Shown here piece by piece: positions 9,107 through 18,380 of a DNA stretch of 44,715 bases. The stretch is taken from assembly GCA_021299735.1 (NCBI GenBank), contig JAJTEM010000019.1, forward strand, positions 1-44,715, read 5' to 3'. This DNA is from Burkholderiales bacterium. GTDB taxonomy: Bacteria > Pseudomonadota > Gammaproteobacteria > Burkholderiales > Burkholderiaceae_B. The translations under genes were made by a program, and so were the position numbers. Under the pieces are notes generated by a model. The model was not told where the DNA came from, ran no database searches, and saw nothing but the letters and a program-made list of their open reading frames with translations. The first letter of the stretch is position 1; each line of letters opens with the position of its first letter.

Positions 9107-10681
9107 ATGAAGCAGGAAAAGCCAATAACAAGTGAACCGACAATGAGTGATTCGAAAGGACTACCGCCTTCATTGCTGGACATCAGTAACTTTTCAGATG
9201 ATGGCTTGAAAGTTCTGGTTGTAGAAGACAATGACTCGGACTTTGAACTGATGTGCTACCGCCTGAAACAAGGTGGTTTGAAGTACAAGGCGAAGCGGGT
9301 AGACCGGATAGAGGATTTACGGCAGTGCCTTGAACACGATGAATGGCAGGTGGTGATTTCCGACCACAACCTGCCAGGCTTTGGCTCCGAGGAAGCCCTG
9401 CGCGTGGTGCGCGACTCTGGGCTGGATATACCCTTCATTATTGTGTCAGGCAGCATTGGTGAACATGTGGCGGTGGAAGCCATGCGTGCTGGCGCTGACG
9501 ACTACCTGATGAAGGACAAAATGGCGCGTTTGGTACCAGCGATTGAGCGCTCACTGCGGGCTGCAAATGAACGACGAAATCTGGCCGCGGCCGAGATGGC
9601 ACAGCGCGAAAGCGAGAGGCGATTTGCAGCCATTGCGGAAAACATCCCGGGTATTATTTTTCAAATGCAGTCGGGGCCGTCCATGCCGCGGCCTATGGTG
9701 CCTTTCGTTAGCGAGGGTGTGGTGCGACTGTTTGGCGTACCAACCAGGCTTTTTCTTGAAAACCCACATTATTTTTTCGAGCAATTTGAAGTCGAAGACG
9801 CTGCCACGCTTTTTGAATTATTAATGGAACAGCCAAAGCCGGGTGTGCCTGTTAGCTGGGAAGGCAGAATCAAGAATTATGGCAAGCACGAATCGCGTTG
9901 GGTGTACATGAATGCTGTGGCAAAACCACGCGGAAACATGTTTGTGTGGGATGGTGTACTGCTGGATATCTCGGACCGAAAACAAGCTGAAGAACGCCTG
10001 TTAAATGCCCAGACCGAGTTGCGCCTGGTGACAACGGAATTCGAGAAGCGACGTGAACAGGAACGAGGCGCAATTGCCCGCGAAATTCACGATGACATGG
10101 GTGGGTCGCTAACAAAACTAAAAGCTGATGTGGCCTGGTTAAATAAGAACCTGCCCACCAATGCTGCAGTGCAGGACAAGCTCGACGATATGCTTGAGCT
10201 CATTGAACATTTATTGGCCAGCAGCCAGCGTATCGCCAAGGATTTGCGACCCGGCATTCTGGACTACGGCCTGATTCCTGCCCTTGAATGGCAGATGACC
10301 GATTTTCAAAAACGTACCCAGATTGAAGGCACTTTCCGGTGCAATGTGGAAGAACTGGACCTGGATAGTGAGCAGAGTACTGCCTTGTTCCGTATTTTGC
10401 AGGAAGCCTTGACGAACATTGTAAAACACGCCCAGGCCACGCAGGTTGACGTGGAGTTGTTTGTCACGGAAAGTGAGTTGACGTTGGAGATTCGTGACAA
10501 TGGTCGCGGAATCGAGAATACTGATAAATTAAAAGAGACATCATTTGGCCTTCGCGGCATGCAAGAACGAATTGCTGCTTTTGAGGGTTGGGTTGATGTC
10601 AGCGGATCCTCGGGGTCCGGAACAACAGTCATGGTTTCAATACCACGAAGTATTCAGACAGGTGAGGCGGGAAATGATTAA
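9107..10681 (+). CDS. Sensor kinase: receiver-PAS-HisKA_3-HATPase
   Basis: 524 residues without membrane segments. A receiver domain (about 35-155) has Asp86 in VVISDHNLPG. A PAS domain (about 170-292) ends in the usual LLDISDRKQAEERL. A NarL-type dimerisation/phosphoacceptor domain carries His328 in REIHDDMGG, followed by HATPase_c motifs (ALTNIVKHAQ, IRDNGRGI, GLRGMQERI). It should phosphorylate the NarL-type regulator encoded next, whose start overlaps this gene by 8 bases. The N-terminal receiver suggests control by another kinase or a phosphorelay. The ATG at 9107 lacks a good ribosome binding site, and the ATG at 9143 is an alternative. Its signal is unknown. Confidence 0.9.
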   Translation: MKQEKPITSEPTMSDSKGLPPSLLDISNFSDDGLKVLVVEDNDSDFELMCYRLKQGGLKYKAKRVDRIEDLRQCLEHDEWQVVISDHNLPGFGSEEALRVVRDSGLDIPFIIVSGSIGEHVAVEAMRAGADDYLMKDKMARLVPAIERSLRAANERRNLAAAEMAQRESERRFAAIAENIPGIIFQMQSGPSMPRPMVPFVSEGVVRLFGVPTRLFLENPHYFFEQFEVEDAATLFELLMEQPKPGVPVSWEGRIKNYGKHESRWVYMNAVAKPRGNMFVWDGVLLDISDRKQAEERLLNAQTELRLVTTEFEKRREQERGAIAREIHDDMGGSLTKLKADVAWLNKNLPTNAAVQDKLDDMLELIEHLLASSQRIAKDLRPGILDYGLIPALEWQMTDFQKRTQIEGTFRCNVEELDLDSEQSTALFRILQEALTNIVKHAQATQVDVELFVTESELTLEIRDNGRGIENTDKLKETSFGLRGMQERIAAFEGWVDVSGSSGSGTTVMVSIPRSIQTGEAGND

Positions 10682-11303
10682 GGTGCTGCTAGCAGATGAC
10701 CATGCATTGCTTCGGGGAAGCCTGAAACAATTGCTGGATGACACAGGATTTGTACAAGTGGTTGCCCAAGCGGGCGAATACCCGGAAATCATGAAGGCCA
10801 TGAACTCCCATACGGTTGACTTGGCCATTCTGGACATTTCAATGCCGGGTAAAAACGGTGTGGATATTGTGAAAATTCTGAAAGACAAATACCCCGCCCT
10901 GAAAATCCTGATGCTCTCCATGCACCCGGAAGACCAATACGCGGTGCGCTGCCTGAAGGCCGGTGCATCGGGCTACCTGACCAAGAACACTGCGCCTGAA
11001 AAACTGGTGGACGCCATTCAAGTGATTGCGGCAGGCCGCAAATACATTACCCCTGAGTTAGCGGAATCACTGGCGAGCCACCTTACAGAAGACTCGGAGA
11101 AACCGCTGCATGCTGCACTGAGTGATCGAGAGTTTCAAACCATTCGCATGATTGCTTCAGGTAAAAAGCTGAGTGAAATTGCAGATGAGCTTTCTCTTAG
11201 CCCGAAGACAGTGAGCGTTTACCGCGCGCGGATTCTTGAAAAAATGCGCATGAAAACCAATGGTGAACTAACGCGGTATGCGTTGGAAAACGGATTGATC
11301 TGA
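10674..11303 (+). CDS. NarL/FixJ-family response regulator
   Basis: 209 residues. The receiver domain has DD8-9 and phosphoacceptor Asp54 (AILDISMPGKNG). A LuxR/NarL helix-turn-helix follows at the C-terminus (LSDREFQTIRMIASG, LSLSPKTVSVYRARILEKM). The ATG at 10674 lies inside the kinase gene's end (8-base overlap, GGCGGG upstream), so the pair is translationally coupled. A longer in-frame ORF from 10545 is rejected because it runs deep into the kinase coding region. Targets are unknown; the neighbouring MCP or che genes are obvious candidates. Confidence 0.92.
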   Translation: MIKVLLADDHALLRGSLKQLLDDTGFVQVVAQAGEYPEIMKAMNSHTVDLAILDISMPGKNGVDIVKILKDKYPALKILMLSMHPEDQYAVRCLKAGASGYLTKNTAPEKLVDAIQVIAAGRKYITPELAESLASHLTEDSEKPLHAALSDREFQTIRMIASGKKLSEIADELSLSPKTVSVYRARILEKMRMKTNGELTRYALENGLI

Positions 11304-11619
11304 TTTTTAAGCCGTTTAAATGAAAGTGCTGTGCAACGCAGCACTTGGGTAAGAATTCGACCCGTAAATGGATCAAGACTCGAATCTGATCAAATAATTC
11401 AAGCGCCCATGAATGTTAAATAACGTCAAATAGGCAAGGTTACAAGCACGATTTGACGCCTATTTCCAGACTACTCATAGGGCTATTCAACTCTTTTGTG
11501 GCATAGGTAATTGAGCACATTTGGCGCACACTCCGCGCTGTAGACATGCACCTGTCAAGTTGTCGATGTAAAAAAAGTGCATGCGAATAACAACTCGCTT
11601 ACATAACAAAGGTGATCAC
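11304..11619 (+). promoter_or_regulatory. Leader region upstream of the MCP gene
   Basis: This 316-base stretch has no credible gene. A 10-bp hairpin (11324-11346, AAGTGCTGTG / CGCAGCACTT with one G-T pair) follows the regulator gene but lacks a T-run, so it is only a possible terminator. Overlapping inverted repeats lie at 11424-11465. AAAGGTGA near 11609 is the ribosome binding site of the MCP. I found no convincing sigma-28 promoter. Confidence 0.45.
11424..11465. repeat. Two interleaved 8-bp inverted repeats
   Basis: CGTCAAAT (11424) is inverted as ATTTGACG (11451), and AAATAGGC (11428) is inverted as GCCTATTT (11458). The two pairs share bases, so the hairpins would exclude each other. 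This could be a paired operator or an RNA switch; the function is unknown. Confidence 0.5.
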
Positions 11620-13242
11620 ATGAAAGTTTCTACAAAACTGTATTTGTGCTTTGGTGCCCTGGTTGTACAAATATTCATCGTGCTGGCACTCTTGAAAATT
11701 GAAACCCGGCAGCAAACTGAGTTTACCAATTCTTTATCGGAAACCAACGTGGAGCCCATGGTAATCATTGGTGGGCTGATCGGCGAGATTTACCGCGCAA
11801 GGGTGAATTTGCGCGATGCCTTGTTCGCCAAGTTGGCCAATAAACCAGAAAGTGAAATTTCAAAATTCCAAAATACCTACCGGGAAATGGCACAAAATGC
11901 AGATGACAAGTTCAAAGCGCTGGATGAGGTAGTTGATGCACCACGAAGACAAAAAGCGCTGGATGCTGCCAAGGCTGGCTGGGTTGACTTGAAAACAGTG
12001 GTTGGAAAAGTTGAAGCCGCCACCATGGCAGGCGACAATTCAACCGCCATTGATTTGCTTTTGACCCAGTGCTTTACTGCTGCAAATGCAACAATAACGG
12101 CTCTTAATGACCTGCTTGTATTGCAGGAAGAAATTTATGATGAAAAGGTGCTTGAAGAGGATAAATACATCGGCAAATTAGTGCTTTCGACGATCGCAAT
12201 CATGCTTGGATTAACAGCAATCACTGTGTTTTTTGGCATCAAAACAATCCGGGACATACTGGGTGGGCTTGGAAAAGCTGTCGAAGTGAGCACACAAATT
12301 GGTCAGGGTAATTTGACAAGTACCATTGAAGTGCAGGGAAATGATGAAATCAGCCAGCTGATGAAGAGTTTGAAATCCATGAGCACCAGCCTTCGTGGAC
12401 TGATCAAGAATGTATTGCATTCTACTGAGTCACTGACCAACAACTCTGCTTCGCTGCGTACCGCCTCTGAAGAAATGAGTAAGGCAGCCACCGAGCAAGC
12501 TGATGCAACATCATCGATGGCGGCTGCGGTAGAAGAACTCAGCGTGAGCATTGGGCAGATTACAGAAAACTCCACTGAGGCATCTGCCACGGCAACAGAG
12601 GCGCAACAGTCAGCGGATGAAGGAATGAAGAGCTTGAATAATGTGGTGCAAAGCATTCGCAGTATTTCTGAGGCTGTAGATGGTAGCGCTGAATCGGTCA
12701 AAGCAGTTGCCAAGCAGTCAGAAGAAATATCGGAAATTGTATCGACGATTACTGAAATTGCTGATCGTACAAATTTGTTGGCTTTAAACGCGGCGATTGA
12801 GGCGGCTCGTGCAGGTGAAAGCGGCCGAGGTTTTGCAGTTGTGGCAGATGAAGTTCGTAAACTTGCCGAGCAAACCAAAGGGGCAACAGACCGGATTTCG
12901 AGTATGGTAGGCCATATTCAGCTGACCACCAAAGAGGCCAGTGAGCGGATGGATGAGTCTGTAAACCGCGTCAAAGAGGGTATTACCCAGGCTGATACGG
13001 TATCCGAAACAATTCACAACATTCGACAGAATGCTGAAGCCGTAAACCAAGCCATACAGGCAATTGCAGTGTCAATGAAAGAGCAAACCAACGTGAGTTT
13101 TGAAATAGGCCGCAATGTGGAAAGGGTAGCCCAAATGACCGAGGAAAATACGGCATCGATTCAACAAAATCGTGATGTTGCAGAGCAAATCAGTGACTCG
13201 TCTTTGTCTTTGAGCGAATCGGTTAAAGTATTTAAATTATAG
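11620..13242 (+). CDS. Methyl-accepting chemotaxis protein with 4-helix periplasmic domain
   Basis: 540 residues from the ATG at 11620. That start has AAAGGTGA upstream and puts the first membrane helix ([15 protein letters not shown]) near the N-terminus. An ATG at 11581 would add 13 residues and has no ribosome binding site. A periplasmic helical domain (about 30-185) is followed by the second membrane helix ([19 protein letters not shown]), a HAMP domain, and a long signalling coiled coil. Its tip, [18 protein letters not shown], binds CheA and CheW. The periplasmic part looks like a four-helix-bundle (4HB_MCP) sensor; the ligand is unknown. The C-terminus (SVKVFKL) has no CheR-tethering pentapeptide. 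Confidence 0.93.
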   Translation: MKVSTKLYLCFGALVVQIFIVLALLKIETRQQTEFTNSLSETNVEPMVIIGGLIGEIYRARVNLRDALFAKLANKPESEISKFQNTYREMAQNADDKFKALDEVVDAPRRQKALDAAKAGWVDLKTVVGKVEAATMAGDNSTAIDLLLTQCFTAANATITALNDLLVLQEEIYDEKVLEEDKYIGKLVLSTIAIMLGLTAITVFFGIKTIRDILGGLGKAVEVSTQIGQGNLTSTIEVQGNDEISQLMKSLKSMSTSLRGLIKNVLHSTESLTNNSASLRTASEEMSKAATEQADATSSMAAAVEELSVSIGQITENSTEASATATEAQQSADEGMKSLNNVVQSIRSISEAVDGSAESVKAVAKQSEEISEIVSTITEIADRTNLLALNAAIEAARAGESGRGFAVVADEVRKLAEQTKGATDRISSMVGHIQLTTKEASERMDESVNRVKEGITQADTVSETIHNIRQNAEAVNQAIQAIAVSMKEQTNVSFEIGRNVERVAQMTEENTASIQQNRDVAEQISDSSLSLSESVKVFKL

Positions 13243-13251
13243 TAAAAGTAA

Positions 13252-13285
13252 GGCCCGCAAACTGATCGTTAGCGGGCCATTTAAA
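13252..13285. terminator. Terminator between the MCP gene and flgL
   Basis: A perfect stem GGCCCGC / GCGGGCC (13252-13258 with 13272-13278) is followed by ATTTAAATT. It lies between convergent genes and may act in both directions. Confidence 0.7.
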
Positions 13286-13307
13286 TTAAATTGGTTTAAT
13301 TCGAATA

Positions 13308-14285
13308 TCAGCCAATAAAGTTGAAAAGGGTCAATTGCGAAGTACTTGCAAAGCTTTGTTGTGCAGCTTGAAGCTGTAATTGCCCCTGTGACAGTTCGCT
13401 GATGGCCTTGGCATAATCCAGCCCCACTGCTTCGCCAGCAACGCGTTCAAGTTCCAACTGGGCTGCCTGATTAATTTGCTGCAGGGTTTCCACTTCGCGC
13501 AAGCGAACACCCACCTTGGTACGGGAAATTTGAACTTGATCGAAAATATCATCGAGTTGCGCACCCCGGTCATTGAATGCTTTCAGGTAGGTGTCTTGCG
13601 GCGTGGCGCCCTCTTGCCCATTTGGGTAGCCAGGGTTGCGCAACAAGGCCACAGCATCACGAAGAATGGCAAACGCGTCTTCATTGGTATTGGGATCTAC
13701 AAATGCGTCTTGACCGGTAATGCTGAGGTTCACAAAACGGCCATTCGCGACCTGAATTTCCCGGCCAACCACTGCCTCGCCAGCGGCTGCGGTGGTGGTT
13801 TCAAGGAATGTACCAGTGATTGCACCACCGGGAGTTTGAAAAGGTTCCTGATCCTGAAAGGTGCCGGAGAACATGTAAAAACCATTTGCATCGGTACGGT
13901 TGGCAATGCCACGTAACTCTTCCATGCGGCCTTCAATATCTTGGGCAATTATTTCTCGGTCTGCCTGGCTAAGCGCTGCGTTACCCGCCTGTAAAAAGGC
14001 TTCTTTGATCGAAACCATGATGTCAGAAGCGGACTGCAAAGCCACATCCATTTGACCGAGTTGATTGTTCACATAAGTAATGTTGCTTTGATAGCTGTCG
14101 ATGGTTTTAACACCCGCTTTCGCACCCAGCGCAACGGACATGGCCAAGGGGTCGTCGGATGGTTTCAACACGCGCTGCGCAGTTGCCAACTGCCCCTGAA
14201 GCTTGACCAACTCAGTTTGCTGTTTACTCATGCGGTCAGTACTAAGCTTGAAGTACTGGTTGGTGCTGATTCTGCCGATTGCCAT
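13308..14285 (-). CDS. flgL: FlgL, hook-filament junction protein (HAP3)
   Basis: 325 residues. The N-terminus (RISTNQYFKLSTDRMSKQQTELVKLQ) and C-terminus (KAISELSQGQLQLQAAQQSF) form the flagellin-like coiled-coil ends that assemble in the distal structure. The middle is a small exposed domain. It joins FlgK to the filament. It is the last gene of the flg operon, 20 bases after flgK, with AAGGA before the ATG, and is exported through the flagellar type III system. Confidence 0.95.
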   Translation of the reverse strand: MAIGRISTNQYFKLSTDRMSKQQTELVKLQGQLATAQRVLKPSDDPLAMSVALGAKAGVKTIDSYQSNITYVNNQLGQMDVALQSASDIMVSIKEAFLQAGNAALSQADREIIAQDIEGRMEELRGIANRTDANGFYMFSGTFQDQEPFQTPGGAITGTFLETTTAAAGEAVVGREIQVANGRFVNLSITGQDAFVDPNTNEDAFAILRDAVALLRNPGYPNGQEGATPQDTYLKAFNDRGAQLDDIFDQVQISRTKVGVRLREVETLQQINQAAQLELERVAGEAVGLDYAKAISELSQGQLQLQAAQQSFASTSQLTLFNFIG

Positions 14286-14305
14286 AATTTTTCCTTAAAA
14301 CCCGA

Positions 14306-16039
14306 TCAGAACATGCTGAGGATTTGATCAAACAATTCTTTGGACAATGAAATAACCCGGCCCGAAGCCTGATAGGCCTGCTGAAACTTGATCAGGTTAG
14401 CAGCCTCTTCGTCCATGTTGACACCTTGCAAAGCGTCGCGTGAATCCGATACCTGATTCAACACCGTTTCGCGCGATTCAGCAGCCAAATTGAATTCGCG
14501 TGTTTTGTTACCCACACGGCTAACCAGCTGGTTAAAGCCGTCGGAAATGGACACACCTGCCGAGTTATTGGACTGGAACAACGTGCGTGCATTTTGTAAC
14601 GCAGCCACTGCCAGAATATTTTCGTTGTTACCAATGCTGGGGTTTACCGCCGACGAAGCCGCAACTTCCGAGGGGCGATTAATTGCGGTGCGCATATTCA
14701 GTGCCGCCTCACGCACAGGCATCAAAACAAATCGGTCGCCTTCCTGTGGCGCTGCATTGTCAAGCTGGAAGCTAAGCAAAGGTGCGCCTGCAGGGTCGCG
14801 AATTTCGTAGTAATCGCCACCGGGATCGGTGACCAAACTGGCGGGGACAAACGGACCATCGGAACCCACTTCGCGGTAGCGAGGCTGGCTGCCTACAATT
14901 TGCACTTCGTATTCCGCAGGGCCAAGTTTGGACAAATCCAGAGCACGTATGGTGATTTGTGTGGGATTTGCCGTGCTGTTGTTGATATTGGGCACAACAC
15001 GGGAAATGTCATCAACAAAACTGCCGCTGCTGCCAAAACTGAACAGTGCGTTGGCCGGATTGTTGTCAAGGTCGACACCCGCCGTTTGAATATTGTTGAC
15101 CGCCTGACCAATTCGGGCAGCTAACAGGCTGATGGTGTTTTGGTATTCAGTCAGTTCGTTTTCGCGGAAACTCAAAAAACCAGCCAATGCGCCGTTGCCC
15201 AGGCTATCCGAATCAAAGGCCAGAAGGCGATCTTGACCGTTGACCTTGGTCGTCATGCCTACAAGCAGGTTTTGTGGATCTTGCGGATCCACCTGGGTTT
15301 GTACCGGGAATTGTGTTGTACCCACCACAAGCGATTGCCCGTTCGCAAGGAATAGGTTGGTAGAACCATCAGCCATGTCCACACGGGTGGTTTGTACTTG
15401 CTGGGACAACTCTAGAATCAGTTTGTCCCTGCGGTCCATCAAATCGTTGGGTGGCCCGCCATTCGAAGTTTGGTTCAATGCAGTCACAATTTGATTGTTC
15501 AATGCAGCTATTTGCGATGTGGCATTGTTCAATTGCTCAACCGTGTCGCGTACCTTCAAATTGGTGGCACTGCGAAGTTCATCCATGACGGTATTCAAAC
15601 CGTTAAAACGCGAACTGAGGGTTTCAGCAGAGGATAAATAGTTTTGGCGTGCAGCCAAATCAGCGGGATTGGTCGACAGGGTTTGCGCTGCACCGAAGAA
15701 AATACTTAAAGCACTTGAAAGACCCGAAGCATCGTCGGCGATCATCGCATCGACGCGTGCAATTTGTTGGGCTTTGGCCTGAAAAAATGCGGCGTCGGAG
15801 GTCGCCTTCTGTTCCTGGGAGTTAATGAAGTCAGAGTAAACTCGCTGTACCGATGCAATATCAACACCTTGACCGATAAAGCCAATGTCACTGCCCGTAG
15901 ATGGGCGTGATTGCTGAATCACCTGTTGACGATTAAAACCAACAGTGTTGCTGTTCGCAATGTTGTGCGAGGTGGTGGATAGCCCCGCCCGGGCCGCATT
16001 CAGGCCGCTGAGCGCAATTCCGTAGACCGAGTTCGACAT
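14306..16039 (-). CDS. flgK: FlgK, hook-associated protein 1
   Basis: 577 residues. The N-terminal part has the rod/hook-protein motif (ALSGLNAARAGLSTTSHNIAN, quoted only in part by family convention, SNTVGFNRQQV). The C-terminal end has the matching helix (EEAANLIKFQQAYQASGRVI). It forms the first junction zone at the hook tip, below FlgL and the filament. AAGGATCC lies before the ATG. It follows flgJ by 30 bases. Confidence 0.96.
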   Translation of the reverse strand: MSNSVYGIALSGLNAARAGLSTTSHNIANSNTVGFNRQQVIQQSRPSTGSDIGFIGQGVDIASVQRVYSDFINSQEQKATSDAAFFQAKAQQIARVDAMIADDASGLSSALSIFFGAAQTLSTNPADLAARQNYLSSAETLSSRFNGLNTVMDELRSATNLKVRDTVEQLNNATSQIAALNNQIVTALNQTSNGGPPNDLMDRRDKLILELSQQVQTTRVDMADGSTNLFLANGQSLVVGTTQFPVQTQVDPQDPQNLLVGMTTKVNGQDRLLAFDSDSLGNGALAGFLSFRENELTEYQNTISLLAARIGQAVNNIQTAGVDLDNNPANALFSFGSSGSFVDDISRVVPNINNSTANPTQITIRALDLSKLGPAEYEVQIVGSQPRYREVGSDGPFVPASLVTDPGGDYYEIRDPAGAPLLSFQLDNAAPQEGDRFVLMPVREAALNMRTAINRPSEVAASSAVNPSIGNNENILAVAALQNARTLFQSNNSAGVSISDGFNQLVSRVGNKTREFNLAAESRETVLNQVSDSRDALQGVNMDEEAANLIKFQQAYQASGRVISLSKELFDQILSMF

Positions 16040-16069
16040 AATTCAGGATCCTTTATTGCCTTGAACGAC

Positions 16070-16483
16070 TTAACGGTCAGTTTTCGGGAAAGTTGAGGGC
16101 AACTCTTTTTTAACCTGTCCGGGTGGGAAAATTGTTTGCTCGCCACCCACACCGGCACCGGCTTTCAATTGCCTTGCAATTTCACTGGCCAGGCCCAAGC
16201 CTTTGCCTGATAATTTTTGAACCAGTTCCTGGTCATACATACCTTGATAAGTTTTCGTACTGGAATCAGTAAAAAGGCCGCTTTCGGGTGTGGCATCGCG
16301 CATGCTTTTCAAGGCCATTTGTAGAAAAATGGATTCAAATTGCACGGCCACTTTGTCGATTGCTGCATTGAATTCCTCGCTGCCCCGTTCTGCGCGTGCG
16401 CCACGCTTTAGGCCCTCAAGGCTGCGAGAATCCATCGACAGCATTTGTTGGGTATCCAAAGGCTTGTTGGACAGTGGCGTCAT
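16070..16483 (-). CDS. flgJ: FlgJ-type rod-binding protein, rod domain only
   Basis: This 137-residue protein holds only the N-terminal FlgJ domain: VAVQFESIFLQMALKSMRDA, then GLFTDSSTKTYQGMYDQEL and KGLGLASEIARQL. In enterics and many Betaproteobacteria FlgJ continues with about 150 residues of peptidoglycan hydrolase, which cuts the wall for the growing rod. Here the frame stops after a short Pro-rich tail, and no hydrolase frame follows before flgK, 30 bases away. The gene looks intact, not frameshifted: its ATG abuts the flgI stop, with GAGGTGAT upstream. A separate hydrolase is presumably encoded elsewhere. Confidence 0.88.
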   Translation of the reverse strand: MTPLSNKPLDTQQMLSMDSRSLEGLKRGARAERGSEEFNAAIDKVAVQFESIFLQMALKSMRDATPESGLFTDSSTKTYQGMYDQELVQKLSGKGLGLASEIARQLKAGAGVGGEQTIFPPGQVKKELPSTFPKTDR

Positions 16484-17629
16484 TTAAATCACCTCGAGTT
16501 CTGCTTTCAGGCTGCCTGCGGTTTGCATGGCTTGCAAAATGGAAATGAGGTCGCTTGGCGTTGCACCCAAGGCATTCAGAGCCTTCACCACATCAGACAA
16601 CTGCGCGGCGCCCTTGATTTCAATCAGTTCCCCCCCGGCTTCGGAAATTTGAATATCGGCCTGTTCAGTGACCACTGTTTCACCTTGTGAAAAAGGGGCT
16701 GGCTGCGAAATAACCGGTGTCGATGAAATTTTTACAGTCAAGTTGCCGTGCGCAACAGCACAGTTTTCAAGCATCACGGCCTGGTTCATGACAACTGACC
16801 CAGTGCGCGCATTCACAATTACTTTGGCGCTGGCCATGGCTTTGTTGATGCTCAATTCCTGAACACGCGACAAAAACGCCACACGGTCATTGGGATTGGA
16901 CGGTGCACGCACCTTGATGGTTCTGCCATCCAGCGCTTGAGCCACATTGGGCCCCATGTTGTTATTAATTGCCTCGGCCACACGAATTGCATTTGAGAAA
17001 TCAGTGCTGGTCAGTTCCAACTGCAAGGTTTCACCCAGTAAAAACGGCGTGGCCACTTCACGTTCAACCAAAGCTCCGGCTGGAATACGACCTGCAGACA
17101 AGTGGTTGATCACGGTTTTCGAGCCGCCCGCCGACGCACCCGCGCCGCCCACAATCAACTGGCCTTGCGCAAGGGCATACACTTGGCCATCCGCACCTTT
17201 CAAAGGGGTCATCAACAACATACCGCCACGCAGGCTTTTGGCATTGCCAATTGAGGACACGGTCACGTCAATGGCTTGGCCTGGTTGCGCAAAAGCAGGC
17301 AGGTTGGCAGTTACCATCACCGAGGCTACGTTTTTAAGTTGCAAGTTGGCACCCGGAGGCAATGTAATGCCCGATTGCTGCAGCATGGACACAATGCTTT
17401 GGCTAGTGAAAGGCGTTTGAGTGGTTTGATCGCCTGTACCGTCCAAGCCAATCACAATGCCGTAACCGTAAACAGGGTTGGAACGCACACCTGAAACCGT
17501 GACCAGGTCACGAATTCGGGTTTGTGCATCTGCAGGGCCAGCGATTGCTGAAAGCCCCATCACAACCAAGGTCAGAAAAATGGCTTTGCAAATTTGGTGG
17601 GCTAAATTGGAAAAGAATTGTTTCAACAT
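16484..17629 (-). CDS. flgI: FlgI, flagellar P-ring protein
   Basis: 381 residues with a Sec signal peptide: a charged start, then IFLTLVVMGLSAIAG, and cleavage probable after ADA or AQ near residue 36. The mature part begins with RIRDLVTVSGVRSNPVYGYG, the hallmark of FlgI. It forms the periplasmic ring in the peptidoglycan layer around the rod, which explains its place in a Gram-negative operon beside flgH. It ends directly before the flgJ ATG. Confidence 0.97.
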   Translation of the reverse strand: MLKQFFSNLAHQICKAIFLTLVVMGLSAIAGPADAQTRIRDLVTVSGVRSNPVYGYGIVIGLDGTGDQTTQTPFTSQSIVSMLQQSGITLPPGANLQLKNVASVMVTANLPAFAQPGQAIDVTVSSIGNAKSLRGGMLLMTPLKGADGQVYALAQGQLIVGGAGASAGGSKTVINHLSAGRIPAGALVEREVATPFLLGETLQLELTSTDFSNAIRVAEAINNNMGPNVAQALDGRTIKVRAPSNPNDRVAFLSRVQELSINKAMASAKVIVNARTGSVVMNQAVMLENCAVAHGNLTVKISSTPVISQPAPFSQGETVVTEQADIQISEAGGELIEIKGAAQLSDVVKALNALGATPSDLISILQAMQTAGSLKAELEVI

Positions 17630-17642
17630 GTTTAAGCCCCCC

Positions 17643-18332
17643 TTAAAACGGCAATACAGTCAAGAAAAATCGGCTAAGCCAACCCATGGCGGTTGCGGAA
17701 TCCAGGGCGCCCTTTCCCCGATATTCGATGCGTGCATCGGCTACTTTGGTGCTGGGCACCACGTTGCCGGGCAGGATGGTAATCGGGTTAACTACACCAC
17801 TGAATTTCAGGTATTCGACATCACGGTTAGTACCGATCTGCTTTTCACCCACCACTTGCAAATTGCCGTTCGGCAAAACGCCTGCAACTGACACAGTAAT
17901 GGTGCCAGTCAAATTGTTGGCTGCCTTGCTTTCTCCCTGTCCGGAAAAATCCTTGTCACTGCTGGCAGTGCCATTGATCGCGCGCAGATCGCGGCTGCCA
18001 AAAAAGCCTTGAATCAAGGGCACATCAATGCTGGCGGAATCGCTGCGGGAAGCGCTCATGGAATTGGTTTGTGCGGCGTTAATCTGCTCAAGAATTTGAA
18101 TGGTGAGCGTATCGCCGACAAAGCGTGCACGCTGGTCTTCAAACAAAGGGCGGTAGGTGGCAGTGCTGTATAAACTGCCTGTGGGTGCGGCCATGGCCAA
18201 TTGGGCTGGCTGCGGCACGGGCTGCTGCACGGTGGTTTGGGCGGGCATATCAACTTTCGGTGCGAAAGTTGAACAAGCCCCTAAAGTTATTGAAAACGCT
18301 GCCGTTAAACCGTTATGAATAATTCTTTTCAT
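17643..18332 (-). CDS. flgH: FlgH, outer-membrane L-ring lipoprotein
   Basis: 229 residues. The lipobox LGAC with Cys20 marks a lipoprotein signal peptide. The family blocks are visible: SLYSTATYRPLFEDQRARFVGD, quoted here only as YRPLFEDQRARFVGD, then LTIQILEQINA, GVLPNGNLQVVGEKQIG and SGVVNPITI. It forms the ring in the outer membrane. I prefer the ATG at 18332, with GGAG 8 bases upstream, over the GTG at 18341. A 7-bp hairpin lies just upstream. Confidence 0.96.
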   Translation of the reverse strand: MKRIIHNGLTAAFSITLGACSTFAPKVDMPAQTTVQQPVPQPAQLAMAAPTGSLYSTATYRPLFEDQRARFVGDTLTIQILEQINAAQTNSMSASRSDSASIDVPLIQGFFGSRDLRAINGTASSDKDFSGQGESKAANNLTGTITVSVAGVLPNGNLQVVGEKQIGTNRDVEYLKFSGVVNPITILPGNVVPSTKVADARIEYRGKGALDSATAMGWLSRFFLTVLPF

Positions 18333-18343
18333 GCCATGCACTC

Positions 18344-18362
18344 CACTAGAACAACTCTAGTG
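18344..18362 (-). repeat. Hairpin immediately upstream of flgH
   Basis: CACTAGA and TCTAGTG form a 7-bp stem with a 5-base loop in the flgG-flgH gap, directly before the flgH ribosome binding site. No T-run follows, so it is not a standard terminator. It may affect mRNA processing or initiation. Confidence 0.5.
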
Positions 18363-18380
18363 TGCCCGATGTTTTAAAAA

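Noticed and set aside
11518..11540. Sigma-54-like TTGGCGC...GC with 10-base spacing before the MCP
   Set aside because: Only the GG/GC core fits; the -12 element is poor, and nothing else in the window suggests sigma-54 control of motility.
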